Part shown: in pieces, positions 8,065 to 15,612 of the stretch
Position numbering within the stretch: the stretch's first letter is position 1
Layout of the letters: every line of letters begins with the position of its first letter
The notes under the pieces: model-generated
What the model was told of the DNA's origin: nothing
Databases searched by the model: none
The model's input: the letters and a program-made list of their open reading frames with translations, nothing else
Made by a program: the position numbers and the translations under genes
NCBI GenBank assembly: GCA_021732605.1
Contig: JAKFUS010000018.1
Coordinates: 1 to 38,330 of the forward strand
Direction: 5' to 3'
DNA length: 38,330 nucleotides
DNA from: Betaproteobacteria bacterium
Lineage (GTDB): Bacteria > Pseudomonadota > Gammaproteobacteria > Burkholderiales > SG8-41

Positions 8065-8673
8065 ATGACGACTCCCACGCGCAGGACGGTCAGCAACACA
8101 TTGCTGCCGCCGCTTTTCATCGCTGACCATCTGGCGCTGGATTTCATCAACAGCGAGTTCGGCGTCCATCCGGATCGCATCGAATGCCTCAACAACGATG
8201 CGCAAGTGTTCGAATGGCTCCGGCGCGCAGGCATTCCAGTCGAAGTCGCCGAGCTGCCACGAACCGGTCAGAACGGCGAGCTGCTTAGAGTGGCCTTGGC
8301 GCTACGAGCAACCTCGCGCGAACTGCTGTTGAGCCGCAAGGCTGGGCGGGTCGGTAACCCCTCGGCGCTCAACAACGTGCTGGCACGCGGCGGCACGTAT
8401 CAGGAAATAATCTGGGGAAAAGCACAGCCGCTTAAACGCCTGCAGCACCGCCGTGTGGCGACGCCGGAAGACTTGCTGGTTCCGGTCGCGGAATCCATTG
8501 CAGAACTCCTAGCCGATGGTGATTTCGCGCTTGTTCGAAAATGCGAGAGCCCGGACTGTACGCTATGGTTTTACGACCGCACCAAATCGCATCACCGGCG
8601 CTGGTGCAGCATGGCGGTGTGCGGCAACCGAATGAAGGTCGCTGCGTTTCGCGCACGGCATCGGGCGCAGTAA
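8065..8673 (+). CDS. CGNR zinc finger (ABATE-domain) putative transcriptional regulator
   Basis: 202 residues from the ATG at 8065; an in-frame TTG at 8053 is also possible, and neither start has a strong ribosome binding site. The family has an N-terminal ABATE domain (here about 15-145, with LALDFINSEFG near the start) and a C-terminal CGNR zinc finger. Ligands Cys160, Cys165, Cys181 and Cys186 are visible, the last within CGNRMK, followed by a basic helix (AFRARHR). These proteins are predicted stress-linked transcription factors. Divergence from the exported hydrolase and the paired dyads in between suggest that it controls both genes (inference). Confidence 0.88.
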   Translation: MTTPTRRTVSNTLLPPLFIADHLALDFINSEFGVHPDRIECLNNDAQVFEWLRRAGIPVEVAELPRTGQNGELLRVALALRATSRELLLSRKAGRVGNPSALNNVLARGGTYQEIIWGKAQPLKRLQHRRVATPEDLLVPVAESIAELLADGDFALVRKCESPDCTLWFYDRTKSHHRRWCSMAVCGNRMKVAAFRARHRAQ

Positions 8674-8790
8674 TCCAGCGGTCTGCAACTGGTCGAGCCA
8701 AAACTGGCTTGGCTGGGACGCACCTCCGCTCCTTGACGGCGTCGAACCAAAAATCTATAAGCTATTGTTTTTATTGTATTTTTTAAATCA

Positions 8791-10227
8791 TTACCGCTGC
8801 AAAAAAGCCATGCCCCACGCCACACCAAACCCGGTGCAGTCCGTCGCCACCGCACCAAGCCCGCCCTTGCAGCTGTGCGCCGACAGGTCCATGTGTATCC
8901 ACGGCGTTTTCTCGGTGAAGCGTTGCAACAGGCGTGCCGCGAGGATGTGATCGGCTTCGCCGTCGAGCGTGCATTGCTTGACGTCGGCCACGGCGCTGTC
9001 GAGCGCGCTGTCGTAATCGTCATCCATCGGAAACGCGCAGAGTCTTTCGCCGGCGACGACACCGGCTTTTAACGCCTGCGCGGCCAGCGCATCACTGGTC
9101 GCAAAAATGCCGCTGTAACGTGTGCCCAGTGCGACATGCATGGAACCGGTCAGCGTCGCAAAGTCGATGATCACGCCGGGTTTCGCTTTCGCTGCCAGCG
9201 TCAGCGTGTCGGCCAGCACCATGCGGCCCTCGGCATCGGTGTGGACGATTTCGATGGTGGTGCCGTTCAGCGCGGTGACGATGTCGTTCTGCTTGTAGGC
9301 GCGCGGACTGATGTGGTTCTGCGCCAGCGCCAGCCAGCAGTCGATGTTGACCTTGAGTTTGACTTCCGTCGCTGCAGCGAGGATGCCCAGCGCTACCGCC
9401 GAGCCGTTCATGTCTTCGTGCATGCCCTGCATGTAACGGGCGGGCTTCAGGTTGTGGCCGCCGGTATCGAAGCAGATGCCCTTGCCGACCAGCGCCACGG
9501 TTTTTTTCGCGCCGCGTGGCCGGTAACTGAGGCGCACGATGGCCGCATCTTTTTCATCACTGCCCTGCGCCACTGCGCAAAACGCGCCGGCGCCCATTCG
9601 TTTCAGTTTGTTGTAGTCATACTCTTCACGCGTCCAGCCGTACTCTCTCGCGATCCCTCGCAAGCGCTGGCGATAAGCAGCGGGCGTCAGTTCGTTCGGC
9701 GCCAATACCGTCAATTCACGACACAACTGGCTGCCCTCCGCCACTGCACGCGCTTCTGCAAAACCGTCGGCAGACTTATGCCCCCACATCAGGATCTTGC
9801 GCAATGGCTTACCTGCGGATTTTTTCTTGCGCTGAGGCAACGGTGTACCGTTGACCCACAGTACATAGGCGGTGAGTTCCGCCAATTCGCGCCGCGCAGT
9901 ACCGGGGCCGGAGACCAGCACCGTGATCTCTTCCGGGTGTTCAGCGAGCAGCGTGCCGACGGCCTTGCGCATTGTGGTCTGTTGCTCGAATACGGATTTT
10001 TTAAGATCCGGCGCCACCCATACCGCCAGCGCACCTTCCGGCGTCTGCGCACTGACGGTAACCTCCAGAGTTTTTTTGCCACCACGGGACAAGGCTCGGG
10101 CCAGCGTGTCGCCCAACGGCATGGTTGACGGCGCAGTCCCGGCAGGCGCCACGATCAGCAGGTGCTTTGCTTTTGCGAGTTCGCGCGCGGCGGGCAGACT
10201 GCCCTGGGTTTGCAACTTGGCCAGCAT
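8791..10227 (-). CDS. Leucyl aminopeptidase family protein (peptidase M17)
   Basis: 478 residues, typical for M17. These are hexameric cytoplasmic dizinc exopeptidases that remove N-terminal residues from peptides. The N-terminal macrodomain-like part (1-160) is poorly conserved. The catalytic half shows GKGICFDTGG (Lys249, Asp254), NLKP (Lys261), HEDMNGSA (Asp272) and HTDAEGRM (Asp331, Glu333, Arg335), covering the metal and bicarbonate ligands expected from PepA. The usual NTDAEGR has His in place of Asn, a mark of a subgroup distinct from classical PepA. No symbol is given because it may not be the cell's main PepA. It diverges from thyA, and about 118 bases of AT-rich sequence without a recognisable element follow its stop. 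Confidence 0.93.
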   Translation of the reverse strand: MLAKLQTQGSLPAARELAKAKHLLIVAPAGTAPSTMPLGDTLARALSRGGKKTLEVTVSAQTPEGALAVWVAPDLKKSVFEQQTTMRKAVGTLLAEHPEEITVLVSGPGTARRELAELTAYVLWVNGTPLPQRKKKSAGKPLRKILMWGHKSADGFAEARAVAEGSQLCRELTVLAPNELTPAAYRQRLRGIAREYGWTREEYDYNKLKRMGAGAFCAVAQGSDEKDAAIVRLSYRPRGAKKTVALVGKGICFDTGGHNLKPARYMQGMHEDMNGSAVALGILAAATEVKLKVNIDCWLALAQNHISPRAYKQNDIVTALNGTTIEIVHTDAEGRMVLADTLTLAAKAKPGVIIDFATLTGSMHVALGTRYSGIFATSDALAAQALKAGVVAGERLCAFPMDDDYDSALDSAVADVKQCTLDGEADHILAARLLQRFTEKTPWIHMDLSAHSCKGGLGAVATDCTGFGVAWGMAFLQR

Positions 10228-10335
10228 GGTGGAATTTCCTGTGATGTATTTCGAGCCGATTATAACTTTCGCAGCCTGTTAAAATCGGCGTGTCAGTCAC
10301 CAGATGCCATAACCTGAATTTCATAACATTAAGCA

Positions 10336-11130
10336 ATGCGCCTCTATCTCGACCTGCTGCGCCACGTGCACGACCACGGCACCCTCAAGTCCGACCGCAC
10401 CGGCACCGGCACGCGGTCAGTATTCGGCGCCCAGCTGCGTTTCGACTTGAACGCCGGTTTCCCGCTGGTGACCACAAAAAAGGTCCATCTCAAATCCATC
10501 GTCCATGAACTGCTGTGGTTCCTCAAGGGCGAAACCAACACGCGTTACCTGAAAGAACACGGCGTCACCATCTGGGACGAATGGGCCAAGGCCGACGGCG
10601 AACTCGGCCCGGTGTATGGCCGCCAGTGGCGCTCCTGGCCCGCTGCCGATGGCCGGCACATCGACCAGATCAGCCAGGTGCTCGAGCAGTTGCGCAAGAA
10701 TCCGGATTCACGGCGCATGATCGTGTCGGCATGGAATGTCGCCGAACTCGACAAAATGGCGCTGATGCCTTGTCACGCATTTTTCCAGTTCTACGTCGCT
10801 GACGGCAAACTGTCCTGCCAGCTCTACCAGCGCAGCGCCGACATGTTCCTCGGCGTGCCCTTCAACATCGCGTCCTACGCGCTGCTGACCATGATGATCG
10901 CCCAGGTCTGCGGACTGAAGCTGGGCGACTTCGTGCACACCTTCGGCGACACGCATCTCTATCTGAACCATTTCGACCAGGCGCGTGAACAACTGTCGCG
11001 CACGCCGCGGCCGCTGCCGGTGATGAAACTGAACCCGGCGGTCAAAGACCTGTTCGCGTTCAAATACGAAGACTTCACGCTGGAAAATTACGATCCGCAT
11101 CCGGCGATCCGTGCTCCGGTGGCAGTCTAA
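10336..11130 (+). CDS. thyA: Thymidylate synthase
   Basis: 264 residues, the same length as E. coli ThyA. It methylates dUMP to dTMP with methylene-tetrahydrofolate, releasing dihydrofolate that the nearby folA product recycles. Hallmarks are [12 protein letters not shown] near the start (about 19-30, phosphate and folate contacts), [14 protein letters not shown] (about 59-72), the catalytic Cys in [11 protein letters not shown] (about 148-158), the Arg-rich [18 protein letters not shown] segment, and [12 protein letters not shown]. It is complete, with no frame break. In the original arrangement folA presumably followed directly; a repeat-bounded unit now separates them. Confidence 0.97.
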   Translation: MRLYLDLLRHVHDHGTLKSDRTGTGTRSVFGAQLRFDLNAGFPLVTTKKVHLKSIVHELLWFLKGETNTRYLKEHGVTIWDEWAKADGELGPVYGRQWRSWPAADGRHIDQISQVLEQLRKNPDSRRMIVSAWNVAELDKMALMPCHAFFQFYVADGKLSCQLYQRSADMFLGVPFNIASYALLTMMIAQVCGLKLGDFVHTFGDTHLYLNHFDQAREQLSRTPRPLPVMKLNPAVKDLFAFKYEDFTLENYDPHPAIRAPVAV

Positions 11131-11149
11131 AATTCAGGATTGCGGATTT

Positions 11150-11165
11150 GGGATTGAGGATTGAG
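11150..11165. repeat. Left inverted repeat of the IVS-type unit
   Basis: GGGATTGAGGATTGAG is the exact reverse complement of 11561-11576 on the other side of the four-helix gene. It belongs to a wider GGATTG-rich stretch (11135-11165) that begins five bases after the thyA stop codon. Confidence 0.75.
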
Positions 11166-11174
11166 GGGGGTGCC

Positions 11175-11543
11175 ATGAGATACCGTGACCTCAAGGTCTG
11201 GCAGAAGGCGATGGATCTCACGGATGCCATATACCTGGCCACTGGACGCTTTCCATCAAATGAGTAATTCGGAGTATGCAGCCAACTGCGGCGCGCCGCA
11301 GTCTCCATCCCGAGTAACATCGCAGAAGGTCATGGCAGAAAATATACCAAGGCTTACATTAACCACTTGTTCATCGCCTTTGGCTCCCTGATGGAAGTGG
11401 AAACGTTGATTACAATCTCGCTGCGCCAGAATTATCTGAATCAAGACCTGACAGACAACCTTCTTGCGCGCACCGATGAAATCGGCAAGATGATCAGCGG
11501 ACTTCAAAAATCGCTGAAATTAAAAGTGAGCGATTCGTTGTGA
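11175..11543 (+). pseudogene. Four-helix bundle protein (23S rRNA IVS / S23 type), interrupted by one in-frame stop
   Basis: Reading frame 11175-11543 would encode 122 residues of the four-helix bundle family first seen in intervening sequences of 23S rRNA genes. The start is MRYRDLKVWQKAMDLTDAIY, and the signature RRAAVSIPSNIAEGHGRKYT follows the break. Codon 31 (11265-11267) is TAA, exactly where homologs have Glu or Gln (FPSNE-stop-FGVCSQLRR). A single C-to-T or G-to-T change explains it, and the rest of the frame is intact. The nonsense change therefore looks recent, although reinitiation cannot be ruled out. It lies between inverted repeats and separates thyA from folA. Function of the family is unclear; it forms pentameric rings. 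Confidence 0.85.
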
Positions 11544-12067
11544 CCACTCAATCCTCAATCCTCAATCCTCAATCCCGCCTCTCACTGATCGTGGCGATGG
11601 CAAAAAACCGCGTCATCGGCGCCGACGGCAAGATTCCCTGGCATCTGCCCAATGAATTGCAGCTGTTCAAGTCGGTGACCATGGGCCACCACATCATCAT
11701 GGGCCGCAAGACCTACGAGTCAATCAAGCGGCTGCTGCCCGGCCGCACCACGCTCATCGTCACGCGGCAGAAAGACTATGCCGTTCCGGGCGCAAAAATC
11801 GCACATACCCTGGATGAAGCCGTCGCACTGTGCGCGGGCGACAGTGAAATCTTTGTCATCGGCGGCGGCGAACTCTACCGCGCCGCAATGCCCAAAGCAG
11901 ACCGTATCTACCTGACGGTGGTCGACGCCGAACCCGCCGGCGATACGCAGATGCCTGAATTCGATCCCGCGCAGTGGCGTGTGCACAGCACCCAGCGTTA
12001 CAGCAAGGATGAGCGCCACGCCCACGATTACCGTTTCGAAATCCATGATCGCGTGGTAAGCCGTTGA
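11540..12067 (+). CDS. folA: Dihydrofolate reductase with a repeat-encoded N-terminal extension
   Basis: 175 residues. It reduces dihydrofolate to tetrahydrofolate with NADPH, completing the cycle opened by ThyA. Motifs are LSLIVAMAKNRVIGADGKIPWHLPNEL (Asn/Asp-side active loop and the IPWHLP signature), VTMGHHIIMGRKTYESI and VIGGGELYRAAMPKADRIYLT. The only usable start in frame is the GTG at 11540, which overlaps the stop of the four-helix frame. The first dozen codons are therefore read through four tandem TCAATCC heptamers belonging to the inserted unit, giving TTQSSILNPQSR ahead of the normal LSLIVAMA start. The native ATG appears to have been lost on insertion. Confidence 0.95.
   Translation: MTTQSSILNPQSRLSLIVAMAKNRVIGADGKIPWHLPNELQLFKSVTMGHHIIMGRKTYESIKRLLPGRTTLIVTRQKDYAVPGAKIAHTLDEAVALCAGDSEIFVIGGGELYRAAMPKADRIYLTVVDAEPAGDTQMPEFDPAQWRVHSTQRYSKDERHAHDYRFEIHDRVVSR
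11548..11576. repeat. Four tandem TCAATCC heptamers containing the right inverted repeat
   Basis: Positions 11548-11575 are four perfect TCAATCC units. The last 16 bases (11561-11576, CTCAATCCTCAATCCC) are the reverse complement of the left repeat at 11150-11165. The array lies within the 5' coding part of folA, so a gain or loss of one seven-base unit would break the frame from the GTG start. Confidence 0.8.
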
Positions 12068-12107
12068 AATTCCGAACGATGGCATCCAGCCATTGTTCCT
12101 GATACCT

Positions 12108-12144
12108 CCCTTCTCCCTCCGGGAGAAGGGTCGGGGATGAGGGG
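12108..12144 (+). repeat. GC-rich palindromic REP-like repeat, single copy
   Basis: CCCTTCTCCC-TCC-GGGAGAAGGG (12108-12130) is a perfect ten-bp hairpin followed by TCGGGGATGAGGGG. The pattern matches the two inverted copies inside metG (21063-21098 and 21497-21532), apart from a few base differences. Its terminal GAGGGG doubles as the ribosome binding site of the following Sel1 gene. Such sequences are dispersed in many proteobacterial genomes. Confidence 0.8.
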
Positions 12145-12149
12145 AAATC

Positions 12150-12830
12150 GTGCACAACACGACTCAGAAAATCACCAGGCTGGCCGCACTCCTGCTGTTC
12201 TGCGCGGCGTGCAGCGGGCTGGCCGCCGAGTTGGTCACCATCGCCGACCTGGCGCTGCGCGCCGATGCCGGCGACCGCACGGCGATGCGCGCGCTGGCCG
12301 ATGCCTATTACGCCGGGCAGGACGGCGCGGAACAGGATTTTGCCAAGGCGGCCGGTTGGTACCGGAGGCTGGCCCAAACCGGCGACCCTCGCGCGCAGAC
12401 CAGCCTCGGCCTGATGTACGCGCGCGGCTACGGCGTCACGAAAAACCTTGCCGAAGCCCATCGCTTGTGGAATTTCGCCGCTGCACAGAATGATCCTGGC
12501 GCGCAATACAACCTCGGTCTGACCTATGTGCAGGGCGAAGGTGTCGAGGCGGACCCCACCCGCGCCGCGCGCTGGTTCCGAGAAGCGGCGCGCCGCGGCC
12601 ATGTGCAGGCCCAATACAACCTGGGCCTGCTGCTGCATGAGGGCAAGGGTGTCGAGCGCAATCCGCAGGAAGCGTATTACTGGGTCAAGGTGGCAGCGCT
12701 GCAGGGCGATGAATACGCGCAGCAGAATCTCGCCGCGCTGAGCACCGGATTATCCGGGGCACAAAAACAGGAAGCCGACAATCGTGCAGCGGAGTGGATG
12801 AAACAGTTGCGGAAACAGCTGCCGCAATAA
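12150..12830 (+). CDS. Exported Sel1-repeat (TPR-like) protein
   Basis: 226 residues. The GTG start at 12150 lies five bases after a GAGGGG site supplied by the upstream palindromic repeat. A signal peptide (about 1-26, LAALLLFCAACSGLAA) contains C-A-A-C, so a lipoprotein form is possible. Four to five Sel1 repeats follow, with G-x-x-Y-x-x-G-x-G-V and A-x-x-W-x-x-x-A-A patterns (LGLMYARGYGV, LGLTYVQGEGVEADPTRAA, LGLLLHEGKGVERNPQEA). The C-terminus is charged and helical. Sel1 proteins act as scaffolds in the periplasm or at the envelope; the partner is unknown. It converges with the PaaK-like pair, 12 bases apart. Confidence 0.88.
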   Translation: MHNTTQKITRLAALLLFCAACSGLAAELVTIADLALRADAGDRTAMRALADAYYAGQDGAEQDFAKAAGWYRRLAQTGDPRAQTSLGLMYARGYGVTKNLAEAHRLWNFAAAQNDPGAQYNLGLTYVQGEGVEADPTRAARWFREAARRGHVQAQYNLGLLLHEGKGVERNPQEAYYWVKVAALQGDEYAQQNLAALSTGLSGAQKQEADNRAAEWMKQLRKQLPQ

Positions 12831-12842
12831 CACAGGCGGAAT

Positions 12843-14189
12843 TCACTCCAGCTTGCAGATGAAATCCTCGTACTTCTGCCCCGCGCCCCGCGGGATCGCA
12901 TCGACCCGCCGGAGTGTGATGCGGAACGGATAATCCAGGCAGCCCTGCAGCGCTGCAATCAGCCGTTCGGCCTCGTCACCGGAAAAATCCCGCTTCATCA
13001 CCAGCCGCGCCTCGACATGATCAATCGCGTCCTGCACCAGCTGGATCTGCAGGACCGGCACGATATCGAACCAGGCCGACATCGGAAAAACCGGCCACTG
13101 ACGCACGCCATCGGGACGCAAGATCATGTTGCGCTGGCGCCCGGCGATGCGACGCAATACCGGCAGGCCGCGGCCGCAGGCGCAGGGGTCGCCCATCTCC
13201 GCGAAGTCACCGCTGGAGTAACGCAGCAGCGGCATCGAAAAATTGTGCAGGGTCGATACAACTACCTGCCCGGTTTCACCGGGAGCGCAAGGCGCCCCGT
13301 CTGCATCCAGCACTTCGACGATCAGGCTTTCCGACTGGACGTGATAGTGCCCTGATTGCGGGCACTGCAGAGCGATGTAGCCGAGCTCTTCCGAACTGTA
13401 GCTGTCGACAATCTCCACACCCCAGGCCGCGCGAACGATATCCCGCGCATCAGGCTGCAGCACCTCGCCGTAGGTACGCACCTGCTTCAACCGCGGCAGG
13501 CGTACGCCCAGTTCGCGGCTGCGGACAGCCAGCGCCCGCATGTTGGTGGCTAAGCCCAGCACGTAATCCGGCTCCTCGGCCACCAGCCAGCGCAACTGAT
13601 CGTCGAGATCGATGGTCAGGCTGCGCACCAGGGAAGGTCCGGTGACAAACGCCGAAGTTGCAATGCCCCAGCTCGGCGCTTCGCCATCGACGGTATTGCT
13701 GCGGATCGCCGCCAGTTTGCCGCGCAGGTCGCGACCGTGCCACAGGTGGTCGCGCAACAGCAACGCATGCCACATGATCTGCGTCCACGCCGTGCCTCGC
13801 GTCACCAGCGGGCTGGCCGTGGATCCGGTCGACTGCGTGCTCACCAGCGGGCCGTGCGCCGCCGGGGGTGCAGTGCTGTGCATGTCGGCGCCAGCCTGCT
13901 GAACTTCGCGCCGCGTGCTGACCGGCAGCGCCCGGTACTGTTCCCACGACGTGATACCTGCGGCCCATGGCGCAAAACGCTCACGGTAATACGGCACCGT
14001 CGTCACCGCATGGCGAAACACCTGCGCAAATTGCTGCTGTTGCAAGTCCTGCAAGCGCTCGGGCGGCCACCATTGGCTTTGCTCGAACTGATACTGCAGC
14101 GCCAGCATCTGCGCATTGCGGTCGTCCGGCAGCGCGGGCCAGACCACACCGGCACAGACCGAGCGCGGCACCAGCGGCGATGCACTCAT
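12843..14189 (-). CDS. PaaK/CapK-like adenylate-forming enzyme, downstream copy
   Basis: 448 residues of the phenylacetate-CoA ligase-like branch of ANL enzymes, which activate carboxylates as acyl adenylates. Visible are the P-loop STQSTGSTASPL (about 117-128), TYGEVLQPDARD, the YSSEELGYIALQCP segment (A5-like), a C-A-C-G-R-G-L-P zinc-like knuckle followed by RRIAGRQRNM, and a C-terminal domain ending RGAGQKYEDFICKLE. True PaaK enzymes are about 430 residues and make phenylacetyl-CoA, but no phenylacetate genes are near. CapK-like members act in surface polysaccharide or unknown pathways. The substrate is unknown. Its start overlaps the stop of its paralog (ATGA), so they are co-translated. 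Confidence 0.85.
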   Translation of the reverse strand: MSASPLVPRSVCAGVVWPALPDDRNAQMLALQYQFEQSQWWPPERLQDLQQQQFAQVFRHAVTTVPYYRERFAPWAAGITSWEQYRALPVSTRREVQQAGADMHSTAPPAAHGPLVSTQSTGSTASPLVTRGTAWTQIMWHALLLRDHLWHGRDLRGKLAAIRSNTVDGEAPSWGIATSAFVTGPSLVRSLTIDLDDQLRWLVAEEPDYVLGLATNMRALAVRSRELGVRLPRLKQVRTYGEVLQPDARDIVRAAWGVEIVDSYSSEELGYIALQCPQSGHYHVQSESLIVEVLDADGAPCAPGETGQVVVSTLHNFSMPLLRYSSGDFAEMGDPCACGRGLPVLRRIAGRQRNMILRPDGVRQWPVFPMSAWFDIVPVLQIQLVQDAIDHVEARLVMKRDFSGDEAERLIAALQGCLDYPFRITLRRVDAIPRGAGQKYEDFICKLE

Positions 14190-15547
14190 GTCGTCACTTC
14201 CGAACGAAAATCCTCGTATTTGCCGCCGGCTGATCGTGGAATATCGTCGCGGTAAACAAAAGACACCGTGAACGGATGTGCCAGATTCCTGATGATCAGC
14301 ACGCGCAGCGTATCTTCCTCGGCAGAGGTCAACGGGCGCGCGACCACCAGCGCCACCTCGATCTCCTGCAGGGTTTTCTGCACCACCTGGAACTGCCGCA
14401 CCGGCGCAATGCCGCCGAACTGCGCTTCGCCGAAACGCGGATGGCGCATGCCGCCGTCAGGCAGCCGCAGCATGTTGCGCACGCGTCCGACAATGCGCCG
14501 GATCACCGGCAGGCCGCGCCCGCAGTCGCAGGGTGCACCGGCCTCGGCATAGTCGCCGATGTCATAGCGGATCAGCGGCGTCGCAAAATTATGCAGCACC
14601 GTGATCACCACGCGTCCCAGTGTGCCGGGCGTGCAGGGCTGGCTGCGATCATCGAGCAATTCCAGGTAAATCCCTTCAGCCTGCACATGGTAGTGCTCGT
14701 GCTGCGGACACTGCAGCGCGAGATACCCGGCTTCACGGCAGGAATACATGTCGACCACCGGCAAGCCCCACGCTGAGCGAACGTCCGCACGCGCATCGGG
14801 GTGCAGCGCTTCGCCATAAGTGCGCACTTCGCGCAGCCGCGGCGGCCGCAAGCCATGCCGGCCGCAATGGCGCGCCAGCTCCTGGACGTTGGATGCGACG
14901 CTGATCAGGTAATCGGGATTTTGCTGCATCAGCCACTGCGCCTGCTCCGCGATTGGCAATTCGGTATTGCACAACACGGAAGGACCGGTACGAAAAGCAG
15001 AATCGGTGGATGCGCCCCAGCCGGCGCTGACCCCGGGCGACACCCGTGCGCGGATGGCGGCCAGCTTGCCGGAGAAATCGCGGCGCTGCCACAGGTGTTC
15101 GCGCAGCGTGAAGGCATGCCAGAACACCTCGGTCAGCTGCGTCACCATGAATCGAATCGGCCGCCCGGTGGATCCCGAAGTATTCCCTTCCTGCTTGCCG
15201 CCGTGATCCGGCGGCAACGCACTGGTAACCAGCGCGTCAAAATTATCCTGGATGTCCTGCCGTTGCAGCAACGGGATACGCTCAAATGCCGCAACATCCA
15301 GTGGACGATCCACCGCAACACCAGACAGGCGCTCGCGATAAAACGGCACCGTCGATTTTGCGTGCCGCAGGAGTTGGGTCAGTTGTGCGAACTGCGCTGC
15401 ACGCAATTCTGCCGGCGACCAGCGTTCGCTTTGCGCGAACTGGTATTGCAGGGCCAGCATGCGTGCGCCCTCGGCACCGGGCAGCGCCGGCCACCACACG
15501 CCGTCGAGCGCGCTGCCGGGAACAGCGGTGTGCGCCAGCATGGACAT
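14186..15547 (-). CDS. PaaK/CapK-like adenylate-forming enzyme, upstream copy
   Basis: 453 residues from the ATG at 15547, with GGGAG about ten bases upstream; an in-frame TTG at 15568 is less likely. It is a paralog of the next gene along its whole length: GNTSGSTGRPIRF (P-loop), TYGEALHPDARAD, MYSCREAGYLALQCPQHEHYH, a C-D-C-G-R-G-L-P knuckle followed by RRIVGRVRNML, and the end RSAGGKYEDF. Both proteins share the same first 70 residues (VWWPALPGAEGARMLALQYQ here), so the pair arose by tandem duplication. They may form a heteromer or act on successive substrates. It lies 65 AT-rich bases downstream of the decarboxylase gene, perhaps in the same transcript. Confidence 0.85.
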   Translation of the reverse strand: MSMLAHTAVPGSALDGVWWPALPGAEGARMLALQYQFAQSERWSPAELRAAQFAQLTQLLRHAKSTVPFYRERLSGVAVDRPLDVAAFERIPLLQRQDIQDNFDALVTSALPPDHGGKQEGNTSGSTGRPIRFMVTQLTEVFWHAFTLREHLWQRRDFSGKLAAIRARVSPGVSAGWGASTDSAFRTGPSVLCNTELPIAEQAQWLMQQNPDYLISVASNVQELARHCGRHGLRPPRLREVRTYGEALHPDARADVRSAWGLPVVDMYSCREAGYLALQCPQHEHYHVQAEGIYLELLDDRSQPCTPGTLGRVVITVLHNFATPLIRYDIGDYAEAGAPCDCGRGLPVIRRIVGRVRNMLRLPDGGMRHPRFGEAQFGGIAPVRQFQVVQKTLQEIEVALVVARPLTSAEEDTLRVLIIRNLAHPFTVSFVYRDDIPRSAGGKYEDFRSEVTT

Positions 15548-15612
15548 CGCGCGGTGATCTCCCGGCAAAACTAAAAATAATTCAATAAAAACAATTACTT
15601 ATAAATAATTTA

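Noticed and set aside
9136-10128. 330-codon frame opposite the M17 aminopeptidase
   Set aside because: Same antisense effect; no ribosome binding site or family match.
11265-11267. Programmed readthrough or recoding at the TAA of the four-helix gene
   Set aside because: TAA is the least readthrough-prone stop, and no stem-loop or context signal was seen; a plain nonsense mutation is simpler.
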